NCBI RefSeq assembly: GCF_000346485.2
Contig: NZ_KQ976354.1
Coordinates: 6,695,269-6,759,268 of the forward strand
DNA length: 64,000 nt
Direction of reading: 5' to 3'
From: Scytonema hofmannii PCC 7110
Lineage (GTDB): Bacteria > Cyanobacteriota > Cyanobacteriia > Cyanobacteriales > Nostocaceae
Shown here in pieces: positions 8,202-17,110 of this stretch (positions are counted from its first letter, which is position 1; each line of letters starts with the position of its first letter). A program made the position numbers and the translations under genes. The notes under the pieces are model-generated. The model ran no database searches. It saw only the letters and a list, made by a program, of their open reading frames with translations, and was not told the origin of the DNA.

Positions 8202-9311
8202 CTAGCGTACCTCAATTCCCCGTTGAGCAGCAATGACAATTTCACGTTCAGTAAAAGCTATACCCGTTTGCTTCTCACGTTCGATGCGTTGAATTGTGAT
8301 TCCATCTTCTGTTGCTTTTTCCTGACTAGCTATATCAGCTAAACTTGTCCAACAATCATTACTATGTGTCGTAGCAAAAACCTGTACATTCAGTCTCGTT
8401 GCTGTTTTCCAAACAAGCTTCCACATATCAGACATAGCAGTGAAGTGCAATCCTGTATCAATTTCATCAACAAATAGATAACCGTTTTTAGCGCAGACCG
8501 TAGAAAGTGCAAGCCCTAAGATACGCCATATACCATCCCCCATACTACCTATAGGTACTCGTTGGTCGCGATCGCAAAGGCGAATGACAAATCCACCACG
8601 AGAATCAAATGTTGATCTTCGCTGAGGACTGATTGAAGCAATGCGCTCAATTTTTGGTTCAATCGTCTGAAGAGCTTCTTGCACAAGATTTTCCTCTGGT
8701 GTTAATACCACTTGGTTAAACAGTTCAATCATCTTCTCAGTTGTTAAGGAAGACGATGTAACAAATTGCGTTTTTGCTAAAGAAGTATCCTTATTTTTAT
8801 GATATGTTGGTCGCAAAAAATCAGTAGAAACACCACCATCGGGTGTTATGGACAGTGACAGATTTTCTGTTTCATGCCCATGAGTCCATTTGACAATCAA
8901 TCCGAGTTTTCTGATTTCATTGAAATCTTCACCTAAATCGGGATGATCGTCAAACTTTTGACGCCTTGAGTCCCGCATTGCGATTGACGCGACAACGTGT
9001 TCGTTAATATTGTCATTCATCCCCCCTATTGAAAATGTGCTCCCAACTTGAATTTGGTGTCCATAAAAAAGGTGACGTATGTCAAGCTGACGGCTTACCC
9101 TATCATCATTTCCAAAGAAATATTCACCTCGGTTTATCATAACCTCGGTTAACAGCGTAAGATTATTTCGGGAGCACAGAAGCTGAATAGCTTCGAGTAT
9201 AGATGTTTTGCCACTGTTATTCTTACCAACCAGTAGGTTTACCCGACCCAGTTGCTGAAGCTCAAATGACTGAAAACCACGGAAATTTTCTATTTTTACT
9301 GTTTTCAACAT
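8202..9311 (-). CDS. AAA_15/AAA_21-type (OLD/SMC-like) ATPase
   Basis: This 369-aa ABC-like ATPase has Walker A at residues 29-36 (GKNNSGKTS), a signature-like IGSMGDGIWRILGLAL, Walker B LFVDEIDTGLHFT and an H-loop (FATTHSNDCW). The opening KIENFRGFQSFEL is typical of OLD-family and AriA-like proteins. It leads an operon with the TOPRIM gene (2-nt gap) and then argC. No N-terminal or C-terminal TOPRIM is fused, so nuclease function would reside in the partner. Confidence 0.82.
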   Translation of the reverse strand: MLKTVKIENFRGFQSFELQQLGRVNLLVGKNNSGKTSILEAIQLLCSRNNLTLLTEVMINRGEYFFGNDDRVSRQLDIRHLFYGHQIQVGSTFSIGGMNDNINEHVVASIAMRDSRRQKFDDHPDLGEDFNEIRKLGLIVKWTHGHETENLSLSITPDGGVSTDFLRPTYHKNKDTSLAKTQFVTSSSLTTEKMIELFNQVVLTPEENLVQEALQTIEPKIERIASISPQRRSTFDSRGGFVIRLCDRDQRVPIGSMGDGIWRILGLALSTVCAKNGYLFVDEIDTGLHFTAMSDMWKLVWKTATRLNVQVFATTHSNDCWTSLADIASQEKATEDGITIQRIEREKQTGIAFTEREIVIAAQRGIEVR

Positions 9312-9656
9312 AATTTACCAGGTAGGAAGCAAAACGCAAGCAATATCTGATAGTCTAGATATTTATTCTGATATCTCTCAATCTAGCAAAAGAGCAGTCT
9401 CCATGATTCCATATGAGCGATCGCTATAGACCTTGCACCCAGACTAATTTAGTTTGTCAAGTAAAAACCATCAATCCTTAACCATTACTTAGAGCTTAAA
9501 GTGTGAAAAAGTAGTAATGTAGTAGGGTTAACTTGTATAACATGATATGTAATTTCCAAACGCTACCAGGATAAAGCTTTTCCTGTGGGTGTTCTCTCCA
9601 AAGATACAGTAGTTCAACCTGGTACCTGTTAACCTCAAGCGAACTTAGATTTTTCC
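9312..9656. other. Intergenic region between divergent genes
   Basis: This 345-bp AT-rich stretch separates the ATPase operon (leftward) from the J-domain-like gene (rightward) and should hold both promoters. A degenerate HIP1-like GAGCGATCGCT lies near 9417. I see no ORF or strong hairpin. Confidence 0.5.
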
Positions 9657-10718
9657 ATGCCTAAAAAAGCACGATCTACATTTCCAGCCACTACAACAAC
9701 AACACTGGCTCTTTCTTCTATTCATATCCGTTTAGAAGCCATAGAGAAAGAGCATCAATGGCTGCTGAAACAAATCAAAAGAAAACAAACAGAACTGAAC
9801 AACTTTGTTGAGCAAATGCGTTCCTTAGCTACGGATATATTTCATAGAGGTAGTCCTAGCTTTAAGAAACTAGCAGAACTTGATCGACAAATCCACACTC
9901 TGTTTGAGGAAATTTTTACCACTAGGAAATTTGGCAAGAAGACAAAGAAAGATGTTGAAGGAATTTACCGTAACCTTCAAATGGCAGGAATCATTAGTCC
10001 CAAACTCAGTAACAACGAGGACGATGCAGAACTAGACCAACTGTTTGAAGTAGATGAAAATGGTAATTTTGATTCTCAATCACCTCAAGAAGAAGACTAC
10101 CAACATCAAGAAACACAACAAGAAATCGGATTTTCCTCTGGAGCAAAAGCTGATGGCTCAAGAAATGTCCGTCAAGCATTTTTACGGTTAGCCGAAATCT
10201 TTCACCCCGATAAGGTGACAGATGGCGAGACACAAATGCGCCATACAGAAATTATGAAGGAAATCAACAAAGCTTACCAAGAGGGTGACTTAGCGCGACT
10301 GTTGGAGATAGAACGGAAACATCAAGCAGGCGAATCTGTTGAAAGCAACAGTGAAGATGATTTGACCAGAAAATGTACTCGTTTAGAGCAGGAAAATGAA
10401 TTCCTCAAAACTCAATATGAAAACCTGAAACGAGAACTGCGCCTAGTAAAACATAGCCCTGAAGGAGCGATGGTTTCCGATTGTCGAAAAGCTAATCGAG
10501 AAGGAATCGATCCTGTTGGTCAAATGTTAGAACAAGTAGAATCTGAAATTGAGGTTATTGGTGACATTCGCGATTTTGTCAAAGATTTTCGAGAACAAAA
10601 AATAAGCATTAAAGAATTTCTCTACGGTCCACCTGTTCTACGTCAGAGAAACCAAGAAATGATGGAAGACCTCCTAGAAGAAATGTTGGGAGACTTAGAC
10701 AGAATCGTCGTATTTTAA
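9657..10718 (+). CDS. Coiled-coil protein with a J-domain-like segment (HPDK)
   Basis: This 353-aa protein has a charged coiled-coil N-terminal region, an acidic low-complexity stretch at about 120-150, then a partial J domain with the key HPD motif (RLAEIFHPDKVTDGE and INKAYQEGDLARLLEIERKH). A second coiled coil (LEQENEFLKTQYENLKREL) follows. It is not a classical DnaJ: there is no G/F region or zinc fingers, and the helix I part of the J domain is displaced. The HPD motif suggests that it stimulates an Hsp70. An Hsp70 fragment occurs at about 19.5 kb, but I see no intact Hsp70 in the window. Confidence 0.65.
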   Translation: MPKKARSTFPATTTTTLALSSIHIRLEAIEKEHQWLLKQIKRKQTELNNFVEQMRSLATDIFHRGSPSFKKLAELDRQIHTLFEEIFTTRKFGKKTKKDVEGIYRNLQMAGIISPKLSNNEDDAELDQLFEVDENGNFDSQSPQEEDYQHQETQQEIGFSSGAKADGSRNVRQAFLRLAEIFHPDKVTDGETQMRHTEIMKEINKAYQEGDLARLLEIERKHQAGESVESNSEDDLTRKCTRLEQENEFLKTQYENLKRELRLVKHSPEGAMVSDCRKANREGIDPVGQMLEQVESEIEVIGDIRDFVKDFREQKISIKEFLYGPPVLRQRNQEMMEDLLEEMLGDLDRIVVF

Positions 10719-10719
10719 C

Positions 10720-10781
10720 TGGTCACTGGTCACCGGTCACTAGTCACTGGTCACTGGTCACTGGTTGGTCACTGGTCACTG
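10720..10781. repeat. Tandem GGTCACT heptamer-like repeat
   Basis: About eight imperfect copies of the unit (C)TGGTCACT follow the J-domain gene and run up to the dgt stop codon. This is a cyanobacterial short tandem repeat; its self-complementary GTCAC/GTGAC-like character is weak. Confidence 0.8.
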
Positions 10782-10784
10782 TTA

Positions 10785-12119
10785 TTAGCGTAAAGTAATG
10801 CCACTCAATTGTTGAAATAAACTAGTGGCATATGAGTCTGTCATACCAGAAATATAATCTGTAACTCGCAGAATTTTGTGATAAGTATCTTCTTCAGGAG
10901 TAGGGCGATCTTCTTTGGGAAGCATATGATAGACAAATTTTCCCTTTTTAGTTCTTCCCAAAACTGCATCAACAAATTCAGCAAATAATTTCCCCAAAAC
11001 TTCATATCCAGCGACTCTAATACCAATAACACTAGGGTGGTTGAAAACATTATTGCTAGTCGTCTCTCCAATAACTTCAAGATGTTTGGCATAAGTACTT
11101 AAAGACAACAGATGCTGGTCAAACTTACCAGCGAGTATATCTTGTTCGTTTGAAAGAAAAATAATAGCTGCCTCTTGAACTAATTTATTAATAGCAGTAG
11201 CACGCATATACTTCACTTTTTCTGCATCGCTTTCTGTATTGTCTTTAAAGTCAATTTCTGCAATTTCATTCAGTAAATCCTTGGCTAGAGCAAAAGGAAT
11301 ATAGCCCATACGATGACTATCTTCTACATCAACAATTGAGTAGCAAATGTCATCCGCTGCTTCCATTAAAAAAGTTAGAGGATGTCGAGACCACCAAGCT
11401 GCATTATCGTCACGGCGGATGAGTCCAACTGTTTCTGCCACTTCAGCAAATAAATCTTTTTCTGCTTGGAAAAAACCATACTTTTTAATACTGCTACCGG
11501 AGTAATCGTTAAGAATATGCGGTGGGATATAAGATTCTCTAGGGTATTTTGTGAAAGTTGCTAAAGTTGGGCAAGTCAGTTGCATTCCTCCTACTCTATG
11601 TGACATTTCTAGTTTTGTCAAAATACGAAAGCCTTGGGCATTTCCTTCAAATAAATCAAAGTCCGTTTTTTGATGTATGCTAAGAAGTTCATTTCTCAAA
11701 AGCGTCGCAGTTGTGCTATACCAAGAATCAAACCCCACGCGGATAGCGTCTTCCCCAGCATGACCAAAAGGGGGATTGCCAATATCGTGTGCTAAACAAG
11801 CCGCAGCAATAATATCACCAAAATCTGAAGCACTCAGCCCTGATTCATCTAGGTTGTGTCTTTTGATAATTGTAGAGCCAGCAATTCTACCAAGAGAACG
11901 ACCAACACAGGAAACTTCCAGACTGTGAATGAGGCGAGTCCGAATGTAATCATTTCTGGGTAAAGTGAAAACTTGGGTTTTGTCTTTGAGGCGACGAAAA
12001 GGAGAGGAAAATACCAAGCGATCGTAATCTCTCTGAAAATAAGTACGATCTAACTGAAGATTTTCTGGTTCTGTTTTGCCGAGTCGCTTTGGTGTTAGGA
12101 GTTTTTTCCAGTTCATCAT
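10785..12119 (-). CDS. dgt: Deoxyguanosinetriphosphate triphosphohydrolase (dGTPase, HD family)
   Basis: The 444-aa protein belongs to the HD-domain dNTP triphosphohydrolases, which cut dNTP to nucleoside plus triphosphate. Visible metal ligands include HSLEVSCVGRSLG and AACLAHDIGNPPFGHAGEDA (the HD pair), and a later ADDICYSIVDVEDSH segment supplies the second Asp. The N-terminal RTYFQRDYDRLVFSSPFRRL and DKTQVF are family hallmarks. The length fits. Besides nucleotide-pool balance, such enzymes can starve phage of dNTPs, but nothing here separates the two roles. Confidence 0.92.
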   Translation of the reverse strand: MMNWKKLLTPKRLGKTEPENLQLDRTYFQRDYDRLVFSSPFRRLKDKTQVFTLPRNDYIRTRLIHSLEVSCVGRSLGRIAGSTIIKRHNLDESGLSASDFGDIIAAACLAHDIGNPPFGHAGEDAIRVGFDSWYSTTATLLRNELLSIHQKTDFDLFEGNAQGFRILTKLEMSHRVGGMQLTCPTLATFTKYPRESYIPPHILNDYSGSSIKKYGFFQAEKDLFAEVAETVGLIRRDDNAAWWSRHPLTFLMEAADDICYSIVDVEDSHRMGYIPFALAKDLLNEIAEIDFKDNTESDAEKVKYMRATAINKLVQEAAIIFLSNEQDILAGKFDQHLLSLSTYAKHLEVIGETTSNNVFNHPSVIGIRVAGYEVLGKLFAEFVDAVLGRTKKGKFVYHMLPKEDRPTPEEDTYHKILRVTDYISGMTDSYATSLFQQLSGITLR

Positions 12120-12227
12120 GAGAATGTTTTGTAATGCCTATATGTATATAAAATAATCAGAACTCTCCCAATCCGCCCATTTCTGCGATGACTCAGCTTC
12201 ACCAATTAAAGTAAAAGCAGCCCAGTG

Positions 12228-12407
12228 TTAGAGGATGTTTGTAAAGTTATAATTTATACTATTTTTAGCGATTAGAAATCGCGACTATACAAGCGAAACC
12301 CACCTACGTGGGTTTCAAAACCTTAATTTCTCGTTAGTCCGCGCAGGCGGACTTTGTTTGTATAGTCGCAAATTATATTTGCCCAAAACTTTTAAAACAT
12401 CCTCTAA
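12228..12407. mobile_element. 180-bp MITE with ~21-bp terminal inverted repeats
   Basis: The left end TTAGAGGATGTTTGTAAAGTT and the reverse complement of the right end differ at only two positions. TA dinucleotides flank GAGGATG on both sides, which suits IS630/Tc1-type TA targeting. Inside are nested palindromes: GCGACTATACAA paired with TTGTATAGTCGC, a GAAACCCAC/GTGGGTTTC hairpin and an AGTCCGC/GCGGACT hairpin. There is no coding capacity. Confidence 0.8.
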
Positions 12408-12508
12408 GGGATTTTCATATTTTTTCTGTTGCCTTTGAGAGGGTATGCAAAAATGTCACCCGCAATTCATAATTCCACGATGGATGAGCGCGTAACCATA
12501 GCACATTA

Positions 12509-12775
12509 TTACTCGTAGTGTGACCACATACTCAAGACAGTCACTATTCGTTCTTTTTCAAGAACTTCATATACAAGCCGATGCTTGATGTTAATGCGCC
12601 TTGAATATGCTCCTTGCAAATCTCCTTTCAACTTTTCGTAAGAAGGAGGATTTTTATAGGGATTTTGCTCCAAAATTGCCAGAAGCTCTTCCGTTTTGGG
12701 CTTTAGTCCTGCTGTGGCTATCTTCTTCGCGTCTTTCTGTGCTCGTTTGGTGAAGCGTAATTCCCAGACTACCAA
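12509..12775 (-). CDS. yoeB: Txe/YoeB family toxin
   Basis: This 88-aa RelE-superfamily mRNA interferase matches the YoeB/Txe pattern: WELRFTKRAQKDAKKI, NPPSYEKLKGDLQGAYSRRI, HRLVYEVLEKE, and the C-terminal SMWSHYE with the catalytic His-Tyr. In family members the RNase acts at the ribosomal A site. The start is a TTG at 12775, overlapping the antitoxin end by 7 nt, so translation is coupled. The full length and the intact C-terminus suggest a functional toxin. Confidence 0.9.
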   Translation of the reverse strand: MVVWELRFTKRAQKDAKKIATAGLKPKTEELLAILEQNPYKNPPSYEKLKGDLQGAYSRRINIKHRLVYEVLEKERIVTVLSMWSHYE

Positions 12776-13017
12776 TCAAGCTTCTCCTTAGTGACACATT
12801 CCTCAACAGGAGTATTCATCCCTTCAAGGAGATCCTCTCGCATACCAGGCACTTGAAGTAAATATAATGTTTCCTGAATTGCATTCCAGTCTTCAAGAGA
12901 AATGAGTACCGCTTGATGTTGATTACCAGTGATAATGACTGGTGTGTGAGATTGTACACTATCGTTAATGACAGCATCAAGGTGCTGTTGCGCGTCATTG
13001 ACATGAATTACGTCCAT
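12769..13017 (-). CDS. yefM: YefM/Phd-type antitoxin
   Basis: This 82-aa protein has the Phd/YefM DNA-binding N-terminus (VNDAQQHLDAVINDSVQSHT and VIITGNQHQAVLISLEDWNAI) and a C-terminal acidic tail that would neutralise YoeB. It precedes and overlaps yoeB, the standard order. The pair normally represses its own promoter, which would lie just above 13017. Confidence 0.9.
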   Translation of the reverse strand: MDVIHVNDAQQHLDAVINDSVQSHTPVIITGNQHQAVLISLEDWNAIQETLYLLQVPGMREDLLEGMNTPVEECVTKEKLDW

Positions 13018-13535
13018 GTTTTAAACCTCTTTTTAAAGTATTGTATTCGCGTAAAACATCGTTTTCTATATCTGTTGCAGTCTTTCACACTTGTCTTGAC
13101 CGATCGTGCTTCGTCTTTACAGAGGTTATCATTCATGCTATTTAGTCAATAGAGTTCCGCCGGAAGCAAAAAAACTTGCCCAATTGGGGATGCGAATATT
13201 TCGGTGTCGCAAGCATTTCAAGTTGTGCTTCTTGCAATGCTTCGTGTCTACCTTACGAATATCATAAACCGTGAATTCACGTTTAAGTGGCTTTGATACA
13301 CATTCATCAAGTTGATTGACAGGCGTCTAACAAATGCAATGCATCAATTGTACTCACAGAATATAACTTAAATCCAAAACAAAACCAGGGAGCACATCTT
13401 CCCCTGATAAAGTATGCAGGTTAATATCGACAATAATTGATTCTGTTTGACTCCAATATTGAGTTATTTGGTTACACGACGGCAAGTAAGTATTACCGTC
13501 GCTCGGGGTATTGTATTATTTATAGAGCGTTGGTT
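13018..13535. other. Gene-poor region with decayed coding pieces
   Basis: There is no intact gene. A plus-strand open piece at about 13151-13220 starts VPPEAKKLAQLGMRIFRCRK, and a minus-strand gene tail lies at 13354-13440. Both look like relics. A run of CGACGG near 13478-13503 forms a weak stem (ACGACGGCAAGTAAGTATTACCGTCG type) just beyond the alcohol dehydrogenase stop and may act as its terminator. Confidence 0.45.
13354..13440 (-). pseudogene. Gene-tail relic, possibly Uma2-like
   Basis: A 28-codon open piece ends GEDVLPGFVLDLSYIL before TGA. The wording recalls the C-termini of cyanobacterial Uma2 (DUF820) endonuclease-like proteins, but the piece is too short to be sure and has no start. 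Confidence 0.25.
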
Positions 13536-14714
13536 TCAAGCAGCCTGACCGGGCTTGAGCACGATCTTGATGCAGTTGTCTTTCTTGTGCTTGAAGATTT
13601 CGTAGCCGTGCGGGGCTTGCTCTAGCGGCAGACGGTGGGTGATTACGAACGAGGGGTCAATGTCGCCGTTTTGAACGCGATCGAGTAGCGTGTGCAAATA
13701 CTTATGAACGTGCGTTTGTCCTGTTTTCATGGTTAAGCCTTTGTTCATGAAAGCACCCATCGGCATCTTGTCTACAAAGCCAGTGTAAACACCGGGAACC
13801 GATACCGTACCCCCTTTACGACAGGCAACTATCGCTTGACGCAATACATTGGGTCGATCGGTTTCCATTCGCACTGCCTGCATCGCCTTATCATAAAAGC
13901 CTTCTAAACCCATGCCGTGAGCTTCCATTCCCACTGCATCCATGACGGAATCGGGACCGAGACCCCCAGTCATTTCTTTGAGGGCTTCACCCACATCGAC
14001 AGACTCATAGTTCAAGACTTCTGCTCCACCGTCTTTTGCCATCTGGAGCCTTTCGGGAACGCGATCGATTGCAATGACGCGCCCAGCACCCAGCATGAAG
14101 GCACTTCTGATAGCAAACTGCCCAACTGGACCGCAACCCCAAATCGCCACCGTATCTCCTGGTTGGATGTTACAATTCTCTGCTGCCATATAACCAGTAG
14201 GGAAAATATCCGTAAAAAACAGGACTTGTTCGTCTGTTAGTCCATCGGGAATCTTAAATAACCCGACATCGGCAAAAGGAACGCGGGCATATTCCGCTTG
14301 ACCGCCCGCATAGCCCCCCGTCAAATGAGAGTAGCCGAAAAGACCAGATGGGGAATGACCCATAAGTTTTTCCGCCATCCAAGCATTGGGGTTGGAGTTA
14401 TCGCACAGCGACCATAAATCCTTTTGGCAGAAGAAACACGAGCCGCAGGAAATTGTAAAAGGGACAACGACGCGATCGCCAACTTGTTTATTTTTAACAG
14501 CGCTACCTAGTTCAACGATCTCTCCCATGAATTCATGACCCAATATGTCTCCTGGTTTCATTGTGGGGTTGAAGCCGTCATACAGATGCAAATCAGAACC
14601 GCAGATCGCCGTTGACGTGATTTTCACGATCGCATCACGCGGATTAATGATTTTGGGATCGGGTACGGTTTCAACTTCTACCTTGTTCGTGCCTTGCCAG
14701 CAAACTGCTTTCAT
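13536..14714 (-). CDS. Zinc-dependent alcohol dehydrogenase (formaldehyde dehydrogenase-like)
   Basis: This 392-aa medium-chain dehydrogenase has the catalytic zinc site ([11 protein letters not shown], then [12 protein letters not shown]), the structural zinc Cys cluster ([18 protein letters not shown]) and the NAD-binding motif [14 protein letters not shown]. Its length and the insert after the Cys cluster resemble glutathione-independent formaldehyde dehydrogenase-like enzymes rather than class III ADH. The GC content is above that of neighbours. It is monocistronic as far as can be seen. Confidence 0.88.
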   Translation of the reverse strand: MKAVCWQGTNKVEVETVPDPKIINPRDAIVKITSTAICGSDLHLYDGFNPTMKPGDILGHEFMGEIVELGSAVKNKQVGDRVVVPFTISCGSCFFCQKDLWSLCDNSNPNAWMAEKLMGHSPSGLFGYSHLTGGYAGGQAEYARVPFADVGLFKIPDGLTDEQVLFFTDIFPTGYMAAENCNIQPGDTVAIWGCGPVGQFAIRSAFMLGAGRVIAIDRVPERLQMAKDGGAEVLNYESVDVGEALKEMTGGLGPDSVMDAVGMEAHGMGLEGFYDKAMQAVRMETDRPNVLRQAIVACRKGGTVSVPGVYTGFVDKMPMGAFMNKGLTMKTGQTHVHKYLHTLLDRVQNGDIDPSFVITHRLPLEQAPHGYEIFKHKKDNCIKIVLKPGQAA

Positions 14715-15179
14715 TGCTTGAGTCTCCTAAAGTTAAGTTATTTGTGACGAGTACAGCAGCTTCGCGCAGCTTACTTTTTACCGAAATACCGATTATCTAC
14801 CAAATCAAGAGTCAGTCCGGGTGCTTCACTCACTGCCTGCTTTGACTGGTTTTGCCATCGATTCCACCCGATTGCCAGCCTCCTGTGCGCGAAGCAGCGC
14901 ATCATTAACCCGTCCGATACCCATAGCTGCGATCGCGGTCAGTCTGCTGTGTTGATGGCAAATGAGCTACGATGAGGTGCTTGAAGGAACTAATCCATGC
15001 CTTTCAATGTAGCTCACTCCAGATAATCTTAAAAAGCCGAAAGTGAACTCTCCTCATGCTAACGAGAGGTTTTAGCGATCGTTATGTCTTACTGAAGGGT
15101 GAATTAACCATTAAGGTTGAGGAATAGGTGGTAGGCATTGAGCCTATAGCCTTGTATATTTTTCCAGTACTTATATCTA
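14715..15179. other. Gene-poor region upstream of adh
   Basis: Probably holds the adh promoter and the decayed gene tail listed at 14826-14957. A HIP1-like AGCGATCG occurs near 15075. No intact ORF is evident. Confidence 0.4.
14826..14957 (-). pseudogene. Unidentified gene-tail remnant
   Basis: The minus strand reads LTAIAAMGIGRVNDALLRAQ, then EAGNRVESMAKPVKAGSE and a stop, with coding-like composition and higher GC than its surroundings. There is no start within the open stretch. I do not recognise the family. Confidence 0.3.
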
Positions 15180-15539
15180 CTAAACACTTATTTCAGAACT
15201 ACTAGCAACATTTGTCAAACTATTATCTACTTTAGGAGCAACACTAACATTAAGTTTTAAACCTAGTGCATTTAACCAATTACCCAAGTTATAAATTGCC
15301 TCAACCCCAGGTTGTGAAAGCAATTCATCTAATTTTTCTAAATGGAGTTTTGCTTGTTCTAGTGTCATGTGTTGTTCACCAAGAGCTTCAGCTACATTGC
15401 TAAGTGCTAATCGCAGTAATCTGGGGTCTAATTCTTCTCCTTCTTCTAATTCCATATGCGTTTCAATATATAGCGCAGCATAATTTGGGTCTTTGAGATT
15501 TGAAATCAGAAAATCGTGGTATGGCAAGCTTTTAGACAT
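15180..15539 (-). CDS. Addiction-module antidote (HigA-like, COG3636 type), copy 1
   Basis: This 119-aa protein starts SLPYHDFLISNLKDPNYAAL and has a helix-turn-helix-like middle (LALSNVAEALGEQHMTLEQA), as in the putative addiction-module antidote proteins that pair with HigB/RelE-like killers. It follows its toxin after a 4-nt gap (toxin first, antitoxin second), the HigBA order. Two more copies lie immediately to the right, at 16142-16501 and 16756-17106. The C-terminus ends SSSEISV in all three. Confidence 0.85.
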   Translation of the reverse strand: MSKSLPYHDFLISNLKDPNYAALYIETHMELEEGEELDPRLLRLALSNVAEALGEQHMTLEQAKLHLEKLDELLSQPGVEAIYNLGNWLNALGLKLNVSVAPKVDNSLTNVASSSEISV

Positions 15540-15543
15540 AAAT

Positions 15544-15870
15544 TTAACTCCTATAGTCTTTCCAGTATTCTATAGCTTTGACAATATCTCGATCTTGAGT
15601 GCTTTTATCTCCACCACATAGAAGTAGTATAATTGTTGTTCCAATTTGTCCAAAGTAAATGCGATAACCAAGACCAGAATCGATTTTTAGTTCACAAACT
15701 CCTCCGCCCACTGAACGATAGTTCCCTAAATTACCAAAACTGAGTCTATCCAGGCTTTTACCGATTATACTTTTGGCTTTTATATCTCCAAGCTGGTAAA
15801 ACCATTCATCAAAAGGAACTTTGCCATCAGGCGTAATATAACGTTGGACATCTCTTGGTTGTGCTTCCAT
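15544..15870 (-). CDS. RelE/HigB-like addiction-module killer (COG3657 type), copy 1
   Basis: This 108-aa protein matches the phage-derived Gp49/HigB-like killer family: PFDEWFYQLGDIKAKSII, GNYRSVGGGVCELKIDSG, YRIYFGQIGTTIILLLCGG and the DKSTQDRDIVKAIEYW tail. The full length and intact core suggest an active RNase toxin paired with the downstream antidote. Confidence 0.87.
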   Translation of the reverse strand: MEAQPRDVQRYITPDGKVPFDEWFYQLGDIKAKSIIGKSLDRLSFGNLGNYRSVGGGVCELKIDSGLGYRIYFGQIGTTIILLLCGGDKSTQDRDIVKAIEYWKDYRS

Positions 15871-15884
15871 AATTTATAGCGGTT

Positions 15885-15990
15885 CTCATTTAAATCACAT
15901 ACATTACCACGAATCATGTGGAGACGCTTCAAACAGCGCGTCTCTACATCTGTGTATTTTAGGCAACTGAGAATTGCTATATACGTAGGT
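15885..15990. repeat. Dispersed repeat upstream of toxin copy 1
   Basis: A block containing GGAGACGCTTCAAACAGCG, CATCTGTGTATTTTAGGCAA and GAGAATTGCTATATACGTAG recurs upstream of toxin copy 3 (17457-17555) and, diverged, at 33965-34045. It holds a self-complementary GAGACGC...GCGTCTC stem. It probably moved together with the toxin module in one case. Confidence 0.65.
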
Positions 15991-16141
15991 AGGGCTATAC
16001 CGCACAAAAACCTTATTTGGTGGGCTTTAGCCCTACCTACCTGCTACTACCTGCTACTTAAAATTTTTCATCAATCTTTTAGGATTCCTATAGCAGCATT
16101 TGTCAAACTATTATCTATCGTAGAGGCAGCAGTAGCTTGAG

Positions 16142-16501
16142 TTAAACACTTATTTCAGAACTACTTACAATATTTGTTAAACTACGATCTACTTTAGGAG
16201 CAGCACTAACAGTGAGTTTTAATCCCAGTGCATTTAACCAATTACCCAAGTTATAAATCGCTTCAGAGCCAGGTTCTAAAAGTAATTTATCTAATTTTTC
16301 TATGTGTTTTTTTGCTTGTTCTGGTGTCATATGTTCTTCTCCTAGTGCGTTTGCTACATGAGTTAACGCTAGTTGAATTAATCTAGTATCGAATGCTTCT
16401 CCTTCTTCCGATTCCATATGAGTATCGAGATAAAGTGCAGCATAATTAGGATCTTTAAGACGTAAAATTAAATCAGCAAAATAACTATCACTAGTTGGCA
16501 T
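16142..16501 (-). CDS. Addiction-module antidote, copy 2
   Basis: This is a 119-aa paralogue of copy 1 with the N-terminus replaced by SDSYFADLILRLKDPNYAAL and the helix-turn-helix region LALTHVANALGEEHMTPEQA. The frame is intact although its toxin is broken, so it may survive as an orphan antidote able to neutralise the other two killers. Confidence 0.82.
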   Translation of the reverse strand: MPTSDSYFADLILRLKDPNYAALYLDTHMESEEGEAFDTRLIQLALTHVANALGEEHMTPEQAKKHIEKLDKLLLEPGSEAIYNLGNWLNALGLKLTVSAAPKVDRSLTNIVSSSEISV

Positions 16502-16715
16502 TTTCTCTTCTCCTAAATTCTTTCCAAAATTCTATTGCTTTAAGAATATCTTGGTCTTGAGTACTTTTATCGCCTCCACACAGAAGCAGTACAATTGTTG
16601 TTCCAATTTGTCCAAAATAGATGCGGTATCCAGAACTATAATTGATTTTTAATTCACACACTCCTTCTCCAACCGAATGATAATTACCAAAATTGCCAAG
16701 ACTAAGTCGGTTGAT
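16491..16715 (-). pseudogene. Killer toxin copy 2, N-terminus lost
   Basis: Only the C-terminal about 70 residues remain (INRLSLGNFGNYHSVGEGVC, then YRIYFGQIGTTIVLLLCGG and KSTQDQDILKAIEFW). At 16715 homology stops exactly where the duplicated unit begins. The frame reads through the antidote start codon to a TAG at 16491-16493. There is no start codon of its own. Confidence 0.85.
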
Positions 16716-16755
16716 GTCAAACTATTATCTATCGTGGAGGCAGCAGTAGCTTGAG

Positions 16756-17106
16756 TTAAACACTTATTTCAGAACTACTTGCAATATTTGTCAAACTACG
16801 ATCTACTTTAGGAGCAGCACTAACAGTAAGTTGTAATCCCAGTGCATTTAACCAATTACCTAAGTTATGAATTGCTTCAGCCCCAGGTTGTGAAAGCAAT
16901 TCATCTAATTTTTCTAGGTGTAGTTTTGCTTGTTCTGGTGTCATGTGTTGTTCGTTCAGAGCCTCAGCTACGTTGCTAAGTGCCATTTTTAGCAGTTCAG
17001 GTTCAGGATTTTTTTCTTCTAAAATAGCCTCAATATAAAGAGCCGAGTAACTTGGATCTTTAAGGTGTGAAATGAGAAAGTCATGGTAAGGTAAACTTTT
17101 AGGCAT
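16756..17106 (-). CDS. Addiction-module antidote, copy 3
   Basis: This is a 116-aa paralogue, closest to copy 1 at the N-terminus (SLPYHDFLISHLKDPSYSAL) and nearly identical to copy 2 at the C-terminus (VSAAPKVDRSLTNI). That pattern suggests gene conversion or unequal crossing-over. It sits 4 nt after its toxin. Confidence 0.85.
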   Translation of the reverse strand: MPKSLPYHDFLISHLKDPSYSALYIEAILEEKNPEPELLKMALSNVAEALNEQHMTPEQAKLHLEKLDELLSQPGAEAIHNLGNWLNALGLQLTVSAAPKVDRSLTNIASSSEISV

Positions 17107-17110
17107 GGTT

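Noticed and set aside
12230-12400. Possible tRNA in the palindromic region
   Set aside because: The stems are linear nested palindromes; there is no T-loop or anticodon arrangement.
13917-14240. 107-aa plus-strand frame
   Set aside because: Antisense to the zinc alcohol dehydrogenase, including its NAD-binding motif.
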